Source: Bacteroidaceae bacterium
GTDB taxonomy: Bacteria; Bacteroidota; Bacteroidia; Bacteroidales; Bacteroidaceae
Assembly (NCBI GenBank): GCA_902362375.1
Contig: CABIVS010000004.1
Coordinates: 239,304-303,303, forward strand
DNA: 64,000 nt
Reading direction: 5' to 3'
The notes under the pieces were generated by a model, which searched no databases, was not told where the DNA came from, and saw only the letters and a program-made list of their open reading frames with translations. The number at the start of each line of letters is the position of its first letter. Position 1 is the first letter of the stretch. A program made the position numbers and the translations under genes. This document shows positions 52,949 through 63,065 of the stretch, piece after piece.

Positions 52949-53383
52949 ATGAACCCAAAAATTGACTTTAACGACGTCCCAAAGAATTATTTATACTGCA
53001 CCCACAGCAAATGTCCGCGCCGTAATAAATGCCTACGCTATCAAGCTACGCTCTGTATACCGCAAAACGTTTCTGATTTCCGGACAGTCAATCCCAACCA
53101 CATAATAGGAAACGAAGACAACTGCAACTTTTTCAAACCATACTGCACTTCACGCTTCGCATGCGGAATAGACCACATATTGGACAACCTCCCCTATTCT
53201 ACGGCTGTCACCATCCGCAAAGAATTATATTCTTTGATGGGGCGCAGCATGTTTTACCGCATCCGCAACAAAGAACGAATGCTACATCCTGACGAACAAA
53301 AGCAGATTGTCGCTGTCTTTCTAAAGCATGGCATCGAAAACAAACCCGAATTCGACCAATATATCGATTTATTCGATTGGTAA
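52949..53383 (+). CDS. Cys-rich DUF6078-family protein
   Basis: 144 aa, no signal peptide. Eight cysteines, clustered as YCTHSKCPRRNKCLRYQATLC and CNFFKPYCTSRFAC, suggest a metal-binding (zinc or Fe-S) N-terminal part; the C-terminal half has a helical segment (VTIRKELYSLMGRSMFYRIRNKERMLHPDEQKQIVAVF) that resembles a small HTH or protein-binding domain. Family members occur in many Bacteroides genomes without known function. Promoter at 52917-52924 with an inverted repeat upstream. Confidence 0.75.
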   Translation: MNPKIDFNDVPKNYLYCTHSKCPRRNKCLRYQATLCIPQNVSDFRTVNPNHIIGNEDNCNFFKPYCTSRFACGIDHILDNLPYSTAVTIRKELYSLMGRSMFYRIRNKERMLHPDEQKQIVAVFLKHGIENKPEFDQYIDLFDW

Positions 53384-53440
53384 AAACTTTATCAGAAAGG
53401 CTATAAAGTGGCGTTTCCGAATATTCTGACAAGGGATAAT

Positions 53441-53522
53441 ACTCACCCCTATGAGAAAAAATACTCATACTAATGGGAATATATTCTCATAGGTATGAGT
53501 ATTTTTTCTCATAGGGATGAGT
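53441..53522. repeat. 30-bp inverted repeat between DUF6078 and the HTCS gene
   Basis: Arms 53441-53470 and 53493-53522 match at 29 of 30 bases; key unit CTATGAGAAAAAATACTCAT. The 22-bp spacer has a further half copy (ATTCTCATAG). It lies about 165-245 bp before the HTCS promoter; no T-run follows. Role open: cruciform operator, transcript end of the DUF6078 gene, or small repeat element. The remaining bases of this 334-bp gap show nothing else except the promoter below. Confidence 0.7.
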
Positions 53523-53685
53523 ATCGTTGAGAATTCACCAGCCGCGTACAATATTGATATATAATCGTCCTATTCTTATATTGATAATAACTGCCTGCAA
53601 TTACCTTTGTTGCCAACCGATTATTTCAGGAAGATTGCATTAGTTAAACAAGCCGTTTTACTTGGTATACTCCAAAAATAATTCA

Positions 53686-53693
53686 TAAGTTTG
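53686..53693 (+). promoter_or_regulatory. -7 box for the HTCS gene
   Basis: TAAGTTTG, a TAnnTTTG match, about 25 bases before the ATG at 53718. It overlaps the earlier in-frame TTG at 53691, which is therefore not the start. Confidence 0.55.
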
Positions 53694-53717
53694 TTTTGTA
53701 TTAAAGGAGTCCATTGT

Positions 53718-56700
53718 ATGTATAAGAAGTATATCCCATTTCTTTTATTATTTATTTCTACTCTTTCGTTTGGACAAAATATTCACTTTCAAGCGCTCGG
53801 AGTAGAAAATGGTATTTCACAACCTACAGTAACATCTATTTATCAAGATGAATTCGGTATCATCTGGATAGGAACCAAAGATGGCCTGAACCGATATAAC
53901 GGCACTGACTTCCATGTTTTCCGTCCGATAGAGAACGATAAGAACAGTTTGTACAATAATAATATAGGCACTATCTGTGGTGATAAAAACGGCCACATCT
54001 ATATCCGTTGCAAGTATGCAGTGGTGAAATATGATATCAGGAAAAATGTTTTCCATACTATCCGCAATAATAATGTTCAGGCTATCACGTATGGCAACAC
54101 ACGTTTATGGGTTTGTACCAGAGACTCATTATTTACATATAATTGTGCGGAAGATAAACTGGAATATTATTACAATCTGGACGATGTGCGCATATCATGC
54201 GTCACTGAAGATCATGAAGGCAACCTGTATGTAGGAACCATGAATAAAGGCTTGTACATGATAGACAGCAACAAGAAATGGCTTAATTATCTTCCCGATA
54301 AAGATATAACCTGTATTTATGAAGATTCCAAGAAAAACATCTGGATAGGGACTAAGGATGACGGACTTTTCCGGCTAGACAGAAACGGTGTACAAACCAA
54401 CTACAAGGACGGACCTTATAAAAACAGGCTTTCCAGTAATTATATCCGTTGCATTATGGAAGACAGCTGGGGGAATTATTGGATAGGCACTTTTAAAGGG
54501 CTGGACAAGCTGGATGTCTCCACCAATATTACTCATTACAGTGAAGACAACAAGCCTTATAGCCTAAGCAACTCTTCTATCATTTGTATGATGAAAGATC
54601 AGCAGGGGACCTTCTGGATAGGTACCTACTATGGAGGAATCAACCTATTTAATCCGGATTATGAAATCTATACCTATTATTATCCGGATGAATCGCAGAA
54701 AGGAAAATTGACTTCTCCTTTCGCCGGAAGAATGAAAGAAGACTCCAAAGGCGGCATTTGGATCGCAACAGAAGGCGGAGGAGTGAATTATCTCGATAGA
54801 AAAACAAAAAACTTCATCGAATATAAACATAGTAATAATAGTAATTCTCTTACATCCAATGCAATCCAAGCTCTATATCTGGATGAGAAGAACCAGCTCC
54901 TATGGATAGGAACGCTAAAGGGAGGATTGGATAAGCTAAATTTGAAAACACAGAAATTCACCAACTACAGACATATTCCCGGCAAGGAGAATACATTGAT
55001 TAACGATATAGTCCGGAAAATTATTCCGTATAAAGGAAACTTGTTGCTGGCCACCCACGACGGTATCGGTTTATTTAATCCGCAAACCGGAGAATGTACC
55101 AAACTATTAATGGACAGCAAACTCAACAACAGGCAGATCATCGATATGCATCTCGACAAGCATGACAATCTATGGTTTTCCTATTACCGGGGGCTGGTAA
55201 AGTATAATATTGAAACCCATAAACGGGATGAATACTTTGTTCCCAACACCTCAGGAAGAGTCATAGGAAGCAACCTTATAAATGTACTCTTTGAAGATAA
55301 AAAAGGAAACATATGGGCAGGTTCTTCCGGAGACGGGATATTTCTATACCAACCTGATACTAATACATTCAAGTCGTTTAACTCACAAAATTCAGACTTG
55401 ATTAACGATTATATCCTGGATATAAACGAATCTCTTTCCGGTTACCTTCTGATAGCAAGCAACCAGGGCTTTTCTCGTTTTGACATGGAAAACGAGCGGT
55501 TTTATAACTATAACAAACAAAATGGTTTCCCGATGACAGCGTTGAATCCTTACGGATTGTTTGTTGCCCATGATAATGAGATCTTCCTATCCGGTCCTAA
55601 GATGATGATATCTTTCTTTGAAAAGGAACTGAATTCTTACGTTAAACCTTATCAACTGAACTTTACTTCATTGGAGGTGAACAATAAACTCATATTGCCT
55701 AATGATGGTTCCGGTATCCTTTCCGAGTCTATCTTATATCAACCGCAAATCACTCTGAACCACAACCATTCCATACTCACTGTTAATTTCTCATTATCAA
55801 ATTATGTATCAGTACTAAGAAATCGGATTTACTATAAACTGGAGGGCTTTGATAAAGAATGGATGAGTGCCGGTTATCGCAAAGGTATCACTTATACGAA
55901 CCTGAATCCGGGTAACTACAAGCTAATGATAAAAAGCTCCGAAGAATATTCCGGAAGGGAAAGCATTTGCAAAGAAATAGACATTATTGTAAAACCGCCT
56001 TTCTATAAATCGACATGGGCGTACTGCTCTTATGTCGTTATCATGATTATTTCTCTCTATATAATAGTGAGTTTCTACTCTTCCAAGTTGAAATTGAGGG
56101 CCTCACTTGAATATGAGAAGAAAGAAAAAAAGCAGATAGAAGAATTGAACCAGTCCAAACTCCGATTTTTCACTAATATATCACATGAATTCCGTACTCC
56201 GCTTACTCTGATTGTGAGTCAGCTGGAAATGTTGATGGAACGGAATGATATTCAACCGCTAGTATATGGCAGACTGATAGGCATCCATAGAAACACACTG
56301 CGCATGAAACGTTTGATAACCGAATTGCTTGACTTCAGGAAACAAGAGCAGGGATTCGAAAAGTTTAAATATAGCAAACAGAATATCTATTCGTTTCTGG
56401 ATGAAATTTATCTATCCTTCAAGGAATATGCCAGAGGCAAACAGATTATTTTCGAATACTTCAACAAAGACCGTTCATTAGATGTATGGTTTGATGTGGT
56501 GCAACTGGAAAAGGTTATTTATAATTTATTGTCCAATGCCTTTAAATATACACCTCTCGGAGGTACGGTTTCGTTGTCAGTACAAGAGTATGAAAACAGC
56601 GTTATGATACTTATTTCAGATACGGGAATCGGCATTGCCGAGGAAAATCTGGACAAGATATTCGACCGCTTCTATCAAGTCGACAGCTTGGATAACCAGA

Positions 56701-57731
56701 AAGGTACGGGCATCGGGCTGGCTCTTGCAAAAAGTATTATCGAAGCTCACCAAGGTAAAATCGGCGCCCGAAGCCGGGAGGGAAAAGGAACGACATTTGT
56801 CGTCGAGTTGCCTTTGGGAGACAGCCACATATCGGCTTCACAGAAGATAGAGACTCCTGATATTGATTCATACTGCATCTCGTTACTGAAGATGGATGAT
56901 GAAAAGATGCCGGAGGAACTGCCGGATGACGACAACTCCGACAGTAAGGAAGAACCGTCGAATAAAATACTGATTGTCGAAGATAACGAAGAGTTAAGAG
57001 AACTGCTAGTACGGTTATTCTCCAAAGTATATTCGGTTTATGAAGCACAAGACGGTGAAGAAGGTTTTGAAAAAACCAAAGAAGTGCAACCCGATATTGT
57101 GCTTAGTGACATCATGATGCCCAAAATGTCCGGTATAGAAATGTGCCGGATGATTAAGAGTAATTTTGAAACGTCACACATTCCTGTAATACTGCTCACA
57201 GCACAGACTGCGGAAGAATTTACTATACAAGGGTTAAAAATGGGGGCGGATGACTATATCACCAAACCTTTTAATGTGAAACATTTGTTTATGCGTTGTA
57301 ATAACCTGGTGAACGGCAGAAAGCTGTTACAGAAAAAATATGCTAAACAAATGGATAATAATATAGATATTCTGGCAACCAATGGGGCAGACCAGCAATT
57401 TATGGAACAATGTGTGACCTGTATCGAACAGAACATCGATAATCCCGATTTTGACGTGAATATGTTTGCACAGGCTTTAAACATCGGACGCACTAAGTTA
57501 TTCCTGAAACTGAAAGGAATAACAGGACAGACACCGAATGATTTTATTTTGAACGTCAGACTGAAAAAAGCACAAATGCTGCTGATCCAGTCTGACACTA
57601 AAACAATTTCAGAAATAGCTTATGAAGTAGGTTTCAACTCTCCAAGCTATTTCATTAAACGATTCAGGGAATTGTTTGGAATGACACCGGCACAGTTCCA
57701 GAAAGGAGAAGAAAAAAAGACTCCCGAATAA
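53718..57731 (+). CDS. Hybrid two-component system sensor/regulator (HTCS) of a polysaccharide locus
   Basis: 1337 aa in one chain. Signal peptide 1-19 (LFISTLSFG), periplasmic sensor of about 14 propeller repeats (IYQDEFGIIWIGTKDGLNRYN; IMEDSWGNYWIGTFKGLDKLD), Y_Y_Y domain (about 670-760), one membrane helix (WAYCSYVVIMIISLYIIVSFY, about 765-787), HisKA with HEFRTPLTLI (about 822), HATPase (NLLSNAFKYTP, DTGIGIAEENLDKIF), receiver (about 1083-1195, phospho-Asp in IVLSDIMMPKM) and AraC-type HTH (last 100 residues). It binds an oligosaccharide in the periplasm and activates the genes downstream. All key residues are present. The following enzymes point to a complex pectic or acetylated glycan as the signal. 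Confidence 0.95.
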   Translation: MYKKYIPFLLLFISTLSFGQNIHFQALGVENGISQPTVTSIYQDEFGIIWIGTKDGLNRYNGTDFHVFRPIENDKNSLYNNNIGTICGDKNGHIYIRCKYAVVKYDIRKNVFHTIRNNNVQAITYGNTRLWVCTRDSLFTYNCAEDKLEYYYNLDDVRISCVTEDHEGNLYVGTMNKGLYMIDSNKKWLNYLPDKDITCIYEDSKKNIWIGTKDDGLFRLDRNGVQTNYKDGPYKNRLSSNYIRCIMEDSWGNYWIGTFKGLDKLDVSTNITHYSEDNKPYSLSNSSIICMMKDQQGTFWIGTYYGGINLFNPDYEIYTYYYPDESQKGKLTSPFAGRMKEDSKGGIWIATEGGGVNYLDRKTKNFIEYKHSNNSNSLTSNAIQALYLDEKNQLLWIGTLKGGLDKLNLKTQKFTNYRHIPGKENTLINDIVRKIIPYKGNLLLATHDGIGLFNPQTGECTKLLMDSKLNNRQIIDMHLDKHDNLWFSYYRGLVKYNIETHKRDEYFVPNTSGRVIGSNLINVLFEDKKGNIWAGSSGDGIFLYQPDTNTFKSFNSQNSDLINDYILDINESLSGYLLIASNQGFSRFDMENERFYNYNKQNGFPMTALNPYGLFVAHDNEIFLSGPKMMISFFEKELNSYVKPYQLNFTSLEVNNKLILPNDGSGILSESILYQPQITLNHNHSILTVNFSLSNYVSVLRNRIYYKLEGFDKEWMSAGYRKGITYTNLNPGNYKLMIKSSEEYSGRESICKEIDIIVKPPFYKSTWAYCSYVVIMIISLYIIVSFYSSKLKLRASLEYEKKEKKQIEELNQSKLRFFTNISHEFRTPLTLIVSQLEMLMERNDIQPLVYGRLIGIHRNTLRMKRLITELLDFRKQEQGFEKFKYSKQNIYSFLDEIYLSFKEYARGKQIIFEYFNKDRSLDVWFDVVQLEKVIYNLLSNAFKYTPLGGTVSLSVQEYENSVMILISDTGIGIAEENLDKIFDRFYQVDSLDNQKGTGIGLALAKSIIEAHQGKIGARSREGKGTTFVVELPLGDSHISASQKIETPDIDSYCISLLKMDDEKMPEELPDDDNSDSKEEPSNKILIVEDNEELRELLVRLFSKVYSVYEAQDGEEGFEKTKEVQPDIVLSDIMMPKMSGIEMCRMIKSNFETSHIPVILLTAQTAEEFTIQGLKMGADDYITKPFNVKHLFMRCNNLVNGRKLLQKKYAKQMDNNIDILATNGADQQFMEQCVTCIEQNIDNPDFDVNMFAQALNIGRTKLFLKLKGITGQTPNDFILNVRLKKAQMLLIQSDTKTISEIAYEVGFNSPSYFIKRFRELFGMTPAQFQKGEEKKTPE

Positions 57732-57817
57732 GCACTTTCCAGATTAGCGGTGCTTTATCTGAATTTATCAATACGTGGAATAAATTTATTATCCATTTTA
57801 AATACAATAATCATACT

Positions 57818-60685
57818 ATGAAAACAAAGCTATTAGGTGCTTTTGGCCTGTTATTCCCATTATTATTGACAGCAGCCAATATTCAAAGAATAACTCCTGT
57901 CACCTCTGATAAGAGTGTCAAGATAGAAGTAGCATTATCAGCAGAGGCAGGTGAACGGTTATTATTTGATGCTACCATTGTCGGTTCACAGAATAAAGAG
58001 AAACTATGCAGCTTTTCCAAAGAATATCTCTTTACTCATAAAACCGATACGACAGTAGTACTGGAGACAGGCCAACTGACTCCTAAATTGTGGAGTCCGG
58101 TTTCACCTGTACTCTATGATCTGACACTAAAAGCCGGGGAGCAGACTTTTCAGAAGAAAATCGGATTCAGAAAGTTCGAGATGCATAACGGCATCTTCTA
58201 TTTAAATGACAACCCGATCTACCTGAGAGGCAATGCCATAAATCCACCGGAACGTGGCATACCGGAACAACTGGAACAAAGTAAAGAGTTTGCCCGTGAC
58301 TATGTGCGATATATGAAAAGCCTCCATATAAATATCATCCGTATCCCTGATAACCAAAATTGGATGGACGTATGCGACGAAGAAGGAATGATGATATTCG
58401 CCGGCCGGTACGGTCGCCCCAAACATGCAACCCAAACAGCTCCTCCGAAAGATTTTGAACTATCGCTCAAAACTTATAAGGAAATAGATTTAGGCCCGTT
58501 CGCCTCCCATCCTTCTGTTGTGATTTATATCTTATCCAACGAAATGCCTTACGAAGGAAAGGCGGGTGATTTATACAGAGATTTTCTCACCCGAATGTAT
58601 CAGGAACTCAAAAAATGGGATAATACCCGCCTGTATATATGTAATGCAGGCTATGGTCTGGGGAAATCTGCAGACATTTATGACGTGCACAGATATTGGG
58701 GATGGTATTACAACTCTTTTCTTACTTACCTGAATATGCGCGATAAGGATATGTGGCAGAATCCGGGCAAAGTACAGCCGATCACCTTTACGGAATGTGT
58801 TGGCAATTATACCGGTATAGACGGACGCTTTAACCTCTGTTCAAGAACCAAACAACCCGGTTCTCAAAAATGCTGGACAGGGCATTTGCCTGATACGGAA
58901 CAGGCAGAAGCAGCCATGGCCTATCAGGCGTTTGTCCTGAAAAATGCCACGGAACTATTCCGGCGTTTGAGAAGCCAAAACGATTGTCTGGCAGGCACCA
59001 TGCCCTTCACAATTGTATTTCATAATTGGGATGGAGTGAAATCTTTTGCCGAAATGAAGCCAAAACCGGTTGCCGGACAATATCAACTTAGTTATCAGCC
59101 CATATTATTGAGCTGGGAAAACTGGCAATCACAGATATATGCAGGAAACAAACTTTCAGTGGTGGCTCATGTGGTAAATGATGACGATTACTGCAATGCA
59201 TTGAGTGATGTCCGTCTGCATTGGTGGATTGAACAGGAAGGCAGGAAAGTGATATCGGGAGAAAATGAATTTCCGTTTGTACCTTATTACGGAACCGGTA
59301 AATTGCCTCTGACTATCAATATCCCCCCCAATTTGCTTACGGGAGATTATTTATTAAAAGGAGAGATTTATTCCAAAGGCAAAAAAGTGTCATATAATGA
59401 AAGCGAATTATTTATAGCCGGAAAGGACTGGAACAGCGCAGTTGATGCAACAGCTACGATTTCCGTATATGACACCACACCGGAACAACAGACTTTGAAT
59501 TGTTTGAAAAGAAACGGATATTCGGTGAAACCAGTACGTTCAATAACAGAACTCACCCAAAACTCCACGCTTGTCATCGGCAAAAACTCATGGAATGATA
59601 ATCTTGACAGGCAGACCGGAGAACTGAAAGCATATATCAATAAGGGTGGCCGCATAATTTGTCTGGAGCAGGATAAAACAGACTTCAACCAATCCTGGTC
59701 ACCTATAAAGATTGAATTTCTGCAGCACAGTAATAACGACCCGGTCTATCTGTCACCTTCTCTGGCATATAAAGACGGAATGAATATTAACCTGGAACGT
59801 CCCTATCATCCGATTTTCAAAGGATTAAATCCCCGTATGTTCAGGCTATGGTCTGACTATACATCCTATGATGAGTCGAAGAATGGTTTTCCGGCCATCT
59901 ACCCTGTAAAAGCCGGTTATGACCTGCAATCACCCTCCATGAAGGATGTAGCTGTTCTTGCCAATTATAGCCGTGCTCTGGCTGCTACGGCATTATCCGA
60001 AATATTTATAGGTAAAGGTTCCATCCTTTTATCCGGATTTGACTTGATAGACCACTGCGGAACAGATCCAGTAGCTGACAAACTTTTGTCCAACATGATT
60101 CAATACATGGCTGTCGATAAGAAGCACGAACGATATGTAGCCGTAAACGATTCCATTATCTGGGGAGACTATGCCTCCGAACGAGGAATCGTCAATGCTC
60201 CCTGCAACGGCCTGATGGTAAACACGGTTCCTATCATTCCTAAGGGACAGGAAGAACTGCCTAAGTATAAAGTGCAGATTGACGAATATGGCTATCAGTA
60301 TGCAGGTTCCTACGGAGGCTGGAATTCGAAACCGGGAGTACAATACGTTCCTTATGGCAGACGCCCGATGGCCCCATTCAAATTCTCGCGTGGTGGAAGC
60401 CCTATAATCGATAAGTCGTCCACTATTGGAGAAGGTTACTTTTATCTGGCACTTCCCCGAAAAGCGAAGACTATGATTACCGTATTGGAGAACCCGGTAG
60501 AAGAACCTCTTAATATCAGTCTTTCGGTTGCAGAAGGAGAATGGAAAGAGTATGTTATTCAACCTAAACAGCAGTTGGTTATCAGAACAAATATCTCTCA
60601 TTTAAAAGACAGTATGAAGGTGATGCTGAAAGGAGACAGGCGTACCATATTGTTAAAGACGATAATAAGCAAATCGAAAAGTTAA
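57818..60685 (+). CDS. GH2-like (clan GH-A) glycoside hydrolase
   Basis: 955 aa, signal peptide 1-19 (LLFPLLLTAA), no lipobox. Beta-sandwich part (about 25-130: LWSPVSPVLYDLTLKAGEQTFQKKIGFRKFEMHNGIFYLNDNPIYLRG, typical GH2), then a TIM barrel with IYILSNEMPYEG (acid/base Glu after Asn) and ITFTECVGNYTG (candidate nucleophile Glu), then beta domains with SYQPILLSWENW and a flavodoxin-like/GATase-like segment about 560-760. Compared with beta-galactosidases the N-terminal jelly roll is short or missing. Substrate unknown. First enzyme after the HTCS, 86 bp downstream. Confidence 0.75.
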   Translation: MKTKLLGAFGLLFPLLLTAANIQRITPVTSDKSVKIEVALSAEAGERLLFDATIVGSQNKEKLCSFSKEYLFTHKTDTTVVLETGQLTPKLWSPVSPVLYDLTLKAGEQTFQKKIGFRKFEMHNGIFYLNDNPIYLRGNAINPPERGIPEQLEQSKEFARDYVRYMKSLHINIIRIPDNQNWMDVCDEEGMMIFAGRYGRPKHATQTAPPKDFELSLKTYKEIDLGPFASHPSVVIYILSNEMPYEGKAGDLYRDFLTRMYQELKKWDNTRLYICNAGYGLGKSADIYDVHRYWGWYYNSFLTYLNMRDKDMWQNPGKVQPITFTECVGNYTGIDGRFNLCSRTKQPGSQKCWTGHLPDTEQAEAAMAYQAFVLKNATELFRRLRSQNDCLAGTMPFTIVFHNWDGVKSFAEMKPKPVAGQYQLSYQPILLSWENWQSQIYAGNKLSVVAHVVNDDDYCNALSDVRLHWWIEQEGRKVISGENEFPFVPYYGTGKLPLTINIPPNLLTGDYLLKGEIYSKGKKVSYNESELFIAGKDWNSAVDATATISVYDTTPEQQTLNCLKRNGYSVKPVRSITELTQNSTLVIGKNSWNDNLDRQTGELKAYINKGGRIICLEQDKTDFNQSWSPIKIEFLQHSNNDPVYLSPSLAYKDGMNINLERPYHPIFKGLNPRMFRLWSDYTSYDESKNGFPAIYPVKAGYDLQSPSMKDVAVLANYSRALAATALSEIFIGKGSILLSGFDLIDHCGTDPVADKLLSNMIQYMAVDKKHERYVAVNDSIIWGDYASERGIVNAPCNGLMVNTVPIIPKGQEELPKYKVQIDEYGYQYAGSYGGWNSKPGVQYVPYGRRPMAPFKFSRGGSPIIDKSSTIGEGYFYLALPRKAKTMITVLENPVEEPLNISLSVAEGEWKEYVIQPKQQLVIRTNISHLKDSMKVMLKGDRRTILLKTIISKSKS

Positions 60686-60779
60686 CTTCCGTACGATGTT
60701 ACTTCTTAAAAGAACGATTTTTATATCTTATAATGTACAAAAGCAGGATATTTGCCAATGAATTTTAATCAGGCAAACT

Positions 60780-63038
60780 ATGAAACGCATATTATTCTCT
60801 TTGTATTTATCTCTGATAGCAATACTGACTTTTGCAACAGACGGATTTACGGTAGCAGATGTCTTTACGGACCATATGGTGTTGCAGCGAAATGCCATAA
60901 TAAAGATATGGGGAGAAGCTCAAAACGGCTCACTGGTTGAGGTCCGGTTTGCAGGGCAGCTTCAGAAAGTAAAAGCCATTCAGGGAAAATGGCAAGTGAC
61001 ATTGAAGACCGGAGAAGCCGGAGGACCCTATAAATTAGAAGTTATAAACGGTAATAATAAGGTTAGTTTTCAGGATGTTTTAATAGGTGACGTATGGTTG
61101 GCGGGTGGTCAGTCGAACATGGAATTCGCTTTACGCAGGGTAAAAGATGCTCAAACGGAAATTAGTTTGGCAGACTATCCACAAATACGTTATTATAAAG
61201 TACCGAGAAAATTCTACCCGGAACAGGAAGTGTCCAAAGCATCATGGAGGGTATGTTCACCGCAGACAGCACCGGAGTTTTCTGCTATCGCTTATTATTT
61301 TTCCAGAAACATACATAAAGAGTTGAATGTTCCTATCGGTATCATTCAGACTCCGGTAGGAGGAACCACGGTGGAGGCCTGGACAAGCAGGACACTGCTG
61401 ATGTCGGACAAAGACTTCCAGCCGATAGTACAGCATTATGACAGTATGGTGAATTCTTACGGACCGGACGGGTACGAGAAATTATACAACCGTTATGTTT
61501 CAAGCCTGACAGAATATCACCAGTTGAGCGAAGAACAAAAGAAATATATAGACAAACCGGTAGAACCTATGGGAAGAAAGAATTTCCATAGGCCGATAGG
61601 GTTGTCCGAGACAATGCTAAACACTGTTATCCCTTACACATTGAAAGGTTTCCTCTTTTATCAGGGAGAGTCGAACACAGCCCGCGGAGCGCAGTACCGC
61701 AAACTGTTCCCTGCCATGATAAAGGAATGGAGAACTGCTTGGGGACAGGGAGATATTCCTTTTCTCTTTATTCAGTTACCCAGATTCGAAACGAAAACAC
61801 GCTATTGGTATGAACTACGTGAAGCGCAATACCTCACCTCACTCCATGTAAAAAATACAGCAATGGTTGTCGCTTTCGATCAGGGTAATCCGAAAGATAT
61901 TCATCCCATAGTGAAAGACACGGTAGGCTGGCGGTTGTCTCAATTAGCACTAGGAAAAGTTTACGGTAAAAAAGTGGTTTGCCAAGGACCGGAGTTCAAG
62001 AAGATGACGAAAACTGCCGATGGCTCTTTGCTACTTGATTTTGCCAATACCGGTACAGGACTCGTTAGCAAAGACAAAGCAGCAACACTTTCAGGCTTCA
62101 CTGTTGCGGGTAAAGACGGCAAGTTTTATCCCGCTGAAGCAATAATCGTAGGCAAAAATCAAGTAAAAGTGAAAAATAATCTGGTGACAAATCCCGTAGA
62201 TGTCCGTTACCTCTGGGTGAATAGTGCCGATATGAACTTATTTAACGAAGAGGGTTTTCCGGCAGTTCCTTTCCGTACAGACAAATATCAGTTGATGACA
62301 GAAGGTGTCCATATTAATCCTGAACCAAAAATTCCTGACCTTGATTTGTTTCTTTTCATCGGTCAGTCCAATATGGCCGGAAGAGGATATATCACAGATA
62401 ACTATAAAGGTTATATTAAAAACACATATCTGCTTACTCCCACCGGCAGTATGGAACCGGCACGCAATCCTCTGAATAAATATTCTACGATCCGCAAACG
62501 ATTGGGTTTACAAGGAGTAGGACCTGCCTATTCATTTGCAAAATCAATCACAGAAAGAACCGGACGTCCACTAGGACTGGTAGTCAATGCCCGTGGAGGC
62601 AGTTCAATCAACTCATGGATGAAGGGAGCAAAAGATAATTATTATGATGAAACCCTGTCACGTATACGTCAAGCGATGAAGTTCGGTACACTAAAAGCCA
62701 TCATCTGGCATCAAGGAGAAAGCGACAGTAATGACCCGGCAACATATATGCCGAAACTACAAGAACTGATAGCCAATTTACGGAAAGACCTAAATAATGA
62801 AAAACTCCCATTTATTGTAGGCGAACTGGCAGAATGGAGAAAGAATGGAACATCGGAAACATTCAATGAAATGTTACGCACGGTTCCAAAACACATTCCT
62901 TATTCTTATTGCGTGTCATCCAAAGAATTAGTTCCTCTGATTAATGAAAGTGACCCTCATTTCAGCGCAGACAGCCAGATCATTCTGGGACGCAGATATG
63001 CAGAAGCTACCTATAATGCTTGTTACTCCGGAAAATAA
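60780..63038 (+). CDS. Protein with two SGNH/SASA-type carbohydrate esterase domains
   Basis: 752 aa, signal peptide 1-19 (ending ILTFATDG). Domain 1 (about 90-500) is a sialate-O-acetylesterase-like (SASA) enzyme: GDVWLAGGQSNMEFAL with the nucleophile Ser, FLFYQGESN, and the DIHP Asp/His pair. Domain 2 (about 515-750) repeats the fold: DLFLFIGQSNMAGRGY, IIWHQGESDSNDP and SDPHFSADSQ. Both triads look complete, so two ester positions or substrates may be served by one chain. It lies 94 bp after the GH2-like gene and probably removes acetyl or other acyl groups from the glycan so that hydrolases can act. Confidence 0.85.
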   Translation: MKRILFSLYLSLIAILTFATDGFTVADVFTDHMVLQRNAIIKIWGEAQNGSLVEVRFAGQLQKVKAIQGKWQVTLKTGEAGGPYKLEVINGNNKVSFQDVLIGDVWLAGGQSNMEFALRRVKDAQTEISLADYPQIRYYKVPRKFYPEQEVSKASWRVCSPQTAPEFSAIAYYFSRNIHKELNVPIGIIQTPVGGTTVEAWTSRTLLMSDKDFQPIVQHYDSMVNSYGPDGYEKLYNRYVSSLTEYHQLSEEQKKYIDKPVEPMGRKNFHRPIGLSETMLNTVIPYTLKGFLFYQGESNTARGAQYRKLFPAMIKEWRTAWGQGDIPFLFIQLPRFETKTRYWYELREAQYLTSLHVKNTAMVVAFDQGNPKDIHPIVKDTVGWRLSQLALGKVYGKKVVCQGPEFKKMTKTADGSLLLDFANTGTGLVSKDKAATLSGFTVAGKDGKFYPAEAIIVGKNQVKVKNNLVTNPVDVRYLWVNSADMNLFNEEGFPAVPFRTDKYQLMTEGVHINPEPKIPDLDLFLFIGQSNMAGRGYITDNYKGYIKNTYLLTPTGSMEPARNPLNKYSTIRKRLGLQGVGPAYSFAKSITERTGRPLGLVVNARGGSSINSWMKGAKDNYYDETLSRIRQAMKFGTLKAIIWHQGESDSNDPATYMPKLQELIANLRKDLNNEKLPFIVGELAEWRKNGTSETFNEMLRTVPKHIPYSYCVSSKELVPLINESDPHFSADSQIILGRRYAEATYNACYSGK

Positions 63039-63065
63039 ATACATACCATAAAATACAAAAGATTT

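Noticed and set aside
60029..60601. 190-codon ORF on the minus strand opposite the GH2-like gene
   Set aside because: Antisense shadow; no signal, motif or promoter.
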